Part shown: piece after piece, positions 5,985 to 9,532 of the stretch
How positions within the stretch are numbered: position 1 is the stretch's first letter
How the letters are laid out: each line of letters starts with the position of its first letter
From: Poriferisodalis sp964484385
GTDB lineage: Bacteria; Actinomycetota; Acidimicrobiia; Acidimicrobiales; Poriferisodalaceae
DNA: 9,532 nucleotides
Assembly: GCA_964484385.1 (NCBI GenBank)
Contig: CAZAFV010000096.1
Span: forward strand, 1-9,532
Reading direction: 5' to 3'
Position numbers and translations under genes: made by a program
The notes under the pieces: model-generated
Databases searched by the model: none
What the model was told of the DNA's origin: nothing
The model's input: the letters and a program-made list of their open reading frames with translations, nothing else

Positions 5985-7739
5985 ATGGAGCTCACAGGCG
6001 CTCAGGCACTGATGCGAAGCCTGGAGATGAGCGGCGTCGAAGTCATGTTCGGCCTGCCCGGCGGGGCAATCCTCCCGGTCTACGACCCCGTGCTCGACTC
6101 ATCGATCCGCCACGTCCTCGTGCGCCATGAACAAGGCGCCGGTCATATGGCGCAGGGCTACGCGCACGTCACGGGCAAGCCAGGCGTGGCGATGGTCACG
6201 AGCGGGCCTGCAGCCACCAACATCGTGACACCGCTGTGCGACGCCTTCATGGACTCGATCCCGATGGTCGTCGTGACCGGCCAGGTCGCCATGTCGGCCA
6301 TCGGCTCCGACGCCTTCCAGGAGTGCGACACCACCGGCATCACCATGGCGGTCACCAAGCACAACTACCTCGTCACCGACCCGGCCGACATCCCGCGCAT
6401 CGTGGCCGAGGCATTTCACATCGCCACGACAGGGCGTCCGGGCCCGGTGCTGATCGACCTGCCCAAGGACGTCAGCAACGCGACGATGGACTGGTACTGG
6501 CCAGACGGCGTCGACCTGCCCGGCTACCGGCCCCGCCGCGAGATCGACCCGGCCGCCATTGCCGAAGCTGCCCAGCTCATCCGCACGGCTGAGCGTCCGG
6601 TCATCTACGCCGGCGGCGGACTGCTGAAGGCCCGAGCGGCGGAAGCGCTGCGGGAGCTCGCCGAGATGTGCGAGATCCACGTGGTGACCACGTTGATGGC
6701 GCGCGGCGTGTTCCCCGACCGTCACCCGCTCTGCCTCGGGATGCCCGGCATGCATGGCAACTACACCGCAGTGACAGCGATGCAGCAGGCCGACCTGCTG
6801 ATCAACCTCGGAGCGCGCTTCGATGACCGGGTCACAGGCAATCCCGCGCATTTCGCCCCGGGTGCCAAGGTCATTCACGTCGATATCGACCCGGCCGAGC
6901 ACGGCAAGGTGCGGGTGCCTGATGTGCCGATCGCCGGCGATGCCAAGGTGGCGATCGAAGCGCTGATCGAAGTGCTGCGCCCCAGCGACGGCAGCGCCGT
7001 CACCGATGCGCTGGCGGATCGATCTGTGTGGAAATCGACTGTCTCCGGCTGGCAGGAGCAATACCCCCTGAGCTATGACCAGCCGTCGAGCGGCCACCCG
7101 CTCAAGCCGCAGTTCGTGGTGGAGCAGCTGCGTGATCACACTCCCGACGACACGATCGTCGTGGCGGGCGTGGGCCAGCACCAGATGTGGGCCAGCCAGT
7201 TCTGGCAGTTCGACCACCCCTACACCTGGGTGAACTCAGGCGGTCTGGGGACCATGGGATTCGCCGTGCCTGCGGCCATCGGGGCCAAGGTGGGCCGACC
7301 GGATCGAACGGTGTGGGCAATCGATGGTGACGGCTGTTTCCAGATGACCGCACAGGAGCTGATCTCCGCCAGTGCAGAGAACATCCCCGTGAAGGTGGGC
7401 ATCCTCAACAACGCCTACTTGGGCATGGTGCGCCAGTGGCAGGAGCTCTTCTACGCCGAGCGCTACAGCGAGGTATATCTCAGCGCCGACCACCCCGACT
7501 ACGTCGGCTGGGCCGAGGCGATGGGCTGCGTCGGCATCCGGGTGGAATCAGCGGAGGAAGTCGTTCCTGCCATCACCAAGGCGAACGCTGTCAACGACCG
7601 TCCGGTGGTGATCGACTTCCGCGTCGACACCGAGGAGAAGGTGTACCCGATGGTGCCGGCCGGAGGTTCCAACGACGACATCATCCTCGGTCCCGAGGGC
7701 GACGCCGACGCGGTCTTGAAGGGCAGCGCGCCATCGTGA
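5985..7739 (+). CDS. ilvB: Acetolactate synthase (acetohydroxyacid synthase) large subunit, biosynthetic
   Basis: This ThDP- and FAD-dependent enzyme catalyses the first shared step of Val, Leu and Ile synthesis, condensing pyruvate with pyruvate or 2-oxobutyrate. The 584-residue product has the N-terminal ThDP domain with catalytic Glu49 in VRHEQGAGH (46-54) and VTSGPAATNIVTPL (71-84), the central FAD-associated domain to about 330 including NLGARFDDRVTGN, and the C-terminal ThDP domain with the Mg-ThDP motif GDGCFQM (448-454) through NNAYLGMVRQWQ (475-486). Trp485 is the residue known in this family to interact with sulfonylurea herbicides. The FAD features and the ilvN neighbour mark it as the anabolic enzyme and not the catabolic type. 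ATG 5985 has a good Shine-Dalgarno, AGGAG at 5973-5977, 7 nt upstream. A terminator ends 14 nt before the start, so expression is probably controlled by readthrough. Confidence 0.97.
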   Translation: MELTGAQALMRSLEMSGVEVMFGLPGGAILPVYDPVLDSSIRHVLVRHEQGAGHMAQGYAHVTGKPGVAMVTSGPAATNIVTPLCDAFMDSIPMVVVTGQVAMSAIGSDAFQECDTTGITMAVTKHNYLVTDPADIPRIVAEAFHIATTGRPGPVLIDLPKDVSNATMDWYWPDGVDLPGYRPRREIDPAAIAEAAQLIRTAERPVIYAGGGLLKARAAEALRELAEMCEIHVVTTLMARGVFPDRHPLCLGMPGMHGNYTAVTAMQQADLLINLGARFDDRVTGNPAHFAPGAKVIHVDIDPAEHGKVRVPDVPIAGDAKVAIEALIEVLRPSDGSAVTDALADRSVWKSTVSGWQEQYPLSYDQPSSGHPLKPQFVVEQLRDHTPDDTIVVAGVGQHQMWASQFWQFDHPYTWVNSGGLGTMGFAVPAAIGAKVGRPDRTVWAIDGDGCFQMTAQELISASAENIPVKVGILNNAYLGMVRQWQELFYAERYSEVYLSADHPDYVGWAEAMGCVGIRVESAEEVVPAITKANAVNDRPVVIDFRVDTEEKVYPMVPAGGSNDDIILGPEGDADAVLKGSAPS

Positions 7740-7778
7740 GCGGCGCGCAATGTGGCAGGCCGTCGTGAGCGGCCCGCA
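7734..7778 (+). repeat. Imperfect 16-nt direct repeat at the ilvB-ilvN junction
   Basis: TCGTGAGCGGCGCGCA (7734-7749) recurs as TCGTGAGCGGCCCGCA (7763-7778), one mismatch in 16, offset 29 nt. The first copy contains the ilvB stop. The second carries an in-frame upstream GTG (7765) for ilvN. It may be a small tandem duplication in the spacer. Confidence 0.4.
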
Positions 7779-7809
7779 GGGCACGAACCTGTCCCCTGAG
7801 GAATCGGCG

Positions 7810-8334
7810 GTGGTGAGCCTGCCGCAGGAACCCGACCTGCACATCTTTGCGGCCATCGTGGAGAACAAGTTCGGCGTTCTTGCGCGGATCGCCGGGCTGT
7901 TCAGCCGGCGTGGCTTCAACATCTTCTCGCTTGCAGTGGCCCCGACGGCCGATCCGTCCTACAGCCGCATCACGATCGTGGTGGATGTCCACAACACCGA
8001 TGTCAACCAGATCGCGAAGCAGCTCGACAAGCTCGTCAACGTGATCAACATCAGCGAGCTGCACCCCTCCGACTCGCTGGAGCGCGAGCTGATGCTGGCC
8101 CGTGTCGGCGCCGTCGATCTCGAGGCGGTAGTCGATGTGATCTCCGAATACGGAGGGGAAGTGCTCGATCACGCCGATGGCGAGGCCATTGTGAGCGTGA
8201 GCGCCCACCCAGACCGGCTCGACCGGTGCGAGCGTCAGCTGCGTCCGTTCGGCCTGCACGTGCTGCAGCGCACCGGCCGCATCGCGCTGCGTGCGCTCGA
8301 TGCCGATGAGCCCGCTGTCGGCATGACCGCCTGA
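7810..8334 (+). CDS. ilvN: Acetolactate synthase small (regulatory) subunit
   Basis: IlvN binds IlvB, raises its activity and confers feedback inhibition by valine or other branched-chain products. From GTG 7810 the product is 174 residues, the usual family size. The N-terminal ACT domain is clear: LHIFAAIVENKFGVLARIAG, then LFSRRGFNIFSLAVAPTADP, RITIVVD, and a conserved block like QIAKQLDKLVNVI. The C-terminal half includes LERELMLARVGA and RQLRPFGLHVLQRTGRIAL. The frame stays open to an ATG at 7750 (194 residues) and a GTG at 7765. I prefer GTG 7810 (or the adjacent GTG 7813) because GAGGAA at 7798-7803 lies 6-9 nt upstream and known IlvN proteins begin about ten residues before the first ACT strand. 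It lies between ilvB and ilvC and is cotranscribed with them. Confidence 0.93.
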   Translation: MVSLPQEPDLHIFAAIVENKFGVLARIAGLFSRRGFNIFSLAVAPTADPSYSRITIVVDVHNTDVNQIAKQLDKLVNVINISELHPSDSLERELMLARVGAVDLEAVVDVISEYGGEVLDHADGEAIVSVSAHPDRLDRCERQLRPFGLHVLQRTGRIALRALDADEPAVGMTA

Positions 8335-8380
8335 GACTGGCAAACTCCCGCCAACGCTGACTCCGAGAGGAACTACCAGG

Positions 8381-9418
8381 ATGCCCGCGACCATCTATTA
8401 CGAAGAAGACGCAGACCTCAGCCAGCTGGCTGGCCGAACGGTGGCGGTCATGGGCTATGGCTCACAGGGCCACGCCCACGCCCTGAACTTGCGTGACAGC
8501 GGAGTCGACGTTGTCGTGGGGTTGCGGGCTGGCTCGTCATCTCGCGCCAAGGCAGAGTCCGAGGGCCTGCGCGTGGCCGATGTTGCGGGGGCGGCTGCCG
8601 AAGCCGACATCATCATGATGGCGCTGCCCGACACCGATCAGGCAGCCATCTACGACGAGTCGATCGCGCCGAATCTGCAGCCGGGCAACGCGATTGCTTT
8701 CTCGCACGGTTTCAACATTCACTTCGGCCAGATCAGCCCACCCGACGAGGTCGATGTGTGGATGATCGCCCCCAAGGGACCGGGCCACAACGTCCGGCGC
8801 ACCTACGTCGAAGGAGGCGGCGTTCCGGCGCTCGTCGCGATTCACCAGGACGCCAGCGGGCACGCGCTGGCCGACGCGCTGGCCTACGCAAAGGGAATCG
8901 GCGGCACACGGGGCGGCGTGCTCACCACCACGTTTGCTGAGGAAACCGAGACCGACCTGTTCGGCGAGCAGGTGGTGCTCTGCGGCGGCCTCACCGAGCT
9001 GATCCGGGCCGGATACGAGACGCTGGTGGAAGCCGGCTACCAGCCCGAGTCGGCCTACTTCGAGACGCTGCACGAGGTGAAGCTGATCGTCGACTTCATC
9101 TACGAGGCCGGCATCTCGGGCATGCGCTACTCCATCTCGACAACAGCCGAGTACGGCGACATGACCCGTGGCGCACGCATCATCACCGACGAGACACGAG
9201 CGGAGATGAAGCGCATCCTGGCGGAGATCCAGGACGGCAGCTTCGCCCGGGAGTGGATCGACGAGAACCGCAACGGGCTGCCCAACTACCGCCGGATGGT
9301 CGAGGAAGGCAAGCAGCACCCCATCGAGCAGGTCGGCGCGGAGTTGCGGGCGATGATGCCGTGGATCACCGCGGGCCGCCAGGATGTCACCGCAGCCTCG
9401 GGCGGCGCCGTCTCCTGA
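8381..9418 (+). CDS. ilvC: Ketol-acid reductoisomerase, class I (NADP+)
   Basis: This enzyme isomerises and reduces acetolactate or acetohydroxybutyrate, the second step of branched-chain amino acid synthesis, using Mg2+ and NADPH. The 345-residue product is slightly longer than the usual class I length of about 335-340. The Rossmann motif GYGSQGHAHALNLRDSG spans 25-41. The cofactor loop LRAGSSSRAKAE (48-59) carries Arg49 and Ser52-54, fitting NADPH over NADH. Active-site His109 is in FSHGFNIHFG and Lys132 in APKGPGHNVRRTY. Metal ligands by family alignment are Asp192 and Glu196 in DLFGEQVVLCGG, and Glu228 and Glu232 in FETLHEVKLIVD. ATG 8381 has GAGAGG (8365-8370) 10 nt upstream. It follows ilvN by 46 nt with no terminator between them. 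Confidence 0.97.
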   Translation: MPATIYYEEDADLSQLAGRTVAVMGYGSQGHAHALNLRDSGVDVVVGLRAGSSSRAKAESEGLRVADVAGAAAEADIIMMALPDTDQAAIYDESIAPNLQPGNAIAFSHGFNIHFGQISPPDEVDVWMIAPKGPGHNVRRTYVEGGGVPALVAIHQDASGHALADALAYAKGIGGTRGGVLTTTFAEETETDLFGEQVVLCGGLTELIRAGYETLVEAGYQPESAYFETLHEVKLIVDFIYEAGISGMRYSISTTAEYGDMTRGARIITDETRAEMKRILAEIQDGSFAREWIDENRNGLPNYRRMVEEGKQHPIEQVGAELRAMMPWITAGRQDVTAASGGAVS

Positions 9419-9463
9419 GCCTCTGAGCATCTCGCGCTCGACGGCGCGCCCAGTTCGGGGCAC

Positions 9464-9491
9464 CTGAGACGCAGCAGCGCAGTGGCAGAAT
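9464..9491 (+). promoter_or_regulatory. Putative promoter downstream of ilvC
   Basis: CTGAGA (9464-9469) and CAGAAT (9486-9491) are 16 nt apart, each with four of six consensus matches. The -10 ends 6 nt before a GTG at 9498. No intrinsic terminator with a T-tract is visible after ilvC (only a weak 5-bp GC stem at 9433-9448), so readthrough from ilv is also possible. Confidence 0.35.
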
Positions 9492-9497
9492 CGGGGT

Positions 9498-9532
9498 GTG
9501 GTCGACGTTGTCGTGACGCCGGTGCGGGTGCC
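9498..9532 (+). CDS. Possible start of an unidentified gene, truncated by the window edge
   Basis: From GTG 9498 the frame is open to the window end for 11 codons and begins VVDVVVTPVRV when read literally (the first residue would be Met). The alternating Val-rich opening resembles a first beta strand of a cytosolic enzyme; a start of this style occurs in enolase-superfamily racemases and cycloisomerases, but 11 residues cannot identify a family. Support comes mainly from the -10-like CAGAAT located exactly 6 nt upstream, as at the ilv leader. There is no clear Shine-Dalgarno. Confidence 0.3.
   Translation, partial: MVDVVVTPVRV

Noticed and set aside
6099..7217. Long antisense open frame (372 codons) opposite ilvB
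   Set aside because: It lies wholly within a well-conserved ilvB, its translation is His/Arg/Val-rich with no recognisable domain, and such open antisense frames are expected in GC-rich genes.
7750..7809. Longer ilvN starting at ATG 7750
   Set aside because: No Shine-Dalgarno before it, and the extra 20 residues are unlike IlvN; GTG 7810 has a well-spaced GAGGAA. Not fully excluded.
9433..9448. Hairpin CGCGC/GCGCG after ilvC as a terminator
   Set aside because: Only five pairs and no following T-tract.
8537..9463. Antisense open frame (308 codons) opposite ilvC
   Set aside because: Shadow of ilvC codon bias; no family motif, no start signal.

Overview
The window is about 9.5 kb of dense, GC-rich bacterial DNA. 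Its gene content and order point to an actinobacterium, possibly of the Acidimicrobiia (lineage is an inference from gene order, GC content, frequent GTG starts and likely leaderless transcripts). All eight main stop codons visible are TGA.

Layout. Bases 1-63 are the 3' end of gatC. gatA (94-1623) and gatB (1620-3041) follow on the + strand. Together they encode the GatCAB amidotransferase, which corrects mischarged Glu-tRNA(Gln) and/or Asp-tRNA(Asn). Two genes then lie on the - strand and are read as a unit from right to left. The first is a predicted lipoprotein of the PQQ-type glucose/sorbosone dehydrogenase family (5763 to 4411), and the second is a DinF-type MATE transporter (4376 to 3066). 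The MATE gene converges on gatB across a perfect inverted repeat that contains both stop codons. To the right is the branched-chain amino acid operon ilvB (5985-7739), ilvN (7810-8334) and ilvC (8381-9418) on the + strand. The last bases may hold the start of one more + strand gene (GTG at 9498).

The most interesting part is the 221-bp divergent region 5764-5984. A strong intrinsic terminator (5944-5970) sits only 14 nt upstream of ilvB, although no + strand gene upstream needs terminating. It is preceded by a short reading frame (GTG 5839 to TAG 5916) whose last three codons are Val-Leu-Ile, the three end products of the pathway. This looks like a transcription attenuator with a leader peptide. 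A -10-like hexamer ends exactly 6 nt before the leader GTG. The same spacing occurs before the GTG of the divergent lipoprotein gene and before the GTG at 9498, suggesting three leaderless transcripts.

The order gatCAB, inverted lipoprotein of the LppZ type, ilvBNC recalls, from memory, the Mycobacterium tuberculosis arrangement. I see no tRNA or rRNA genes, CRISPR arrays, insertion sequences or phage genes. Nothing here amounts to a wholly new enzymatic system. The novelty, if any, is regulatory.
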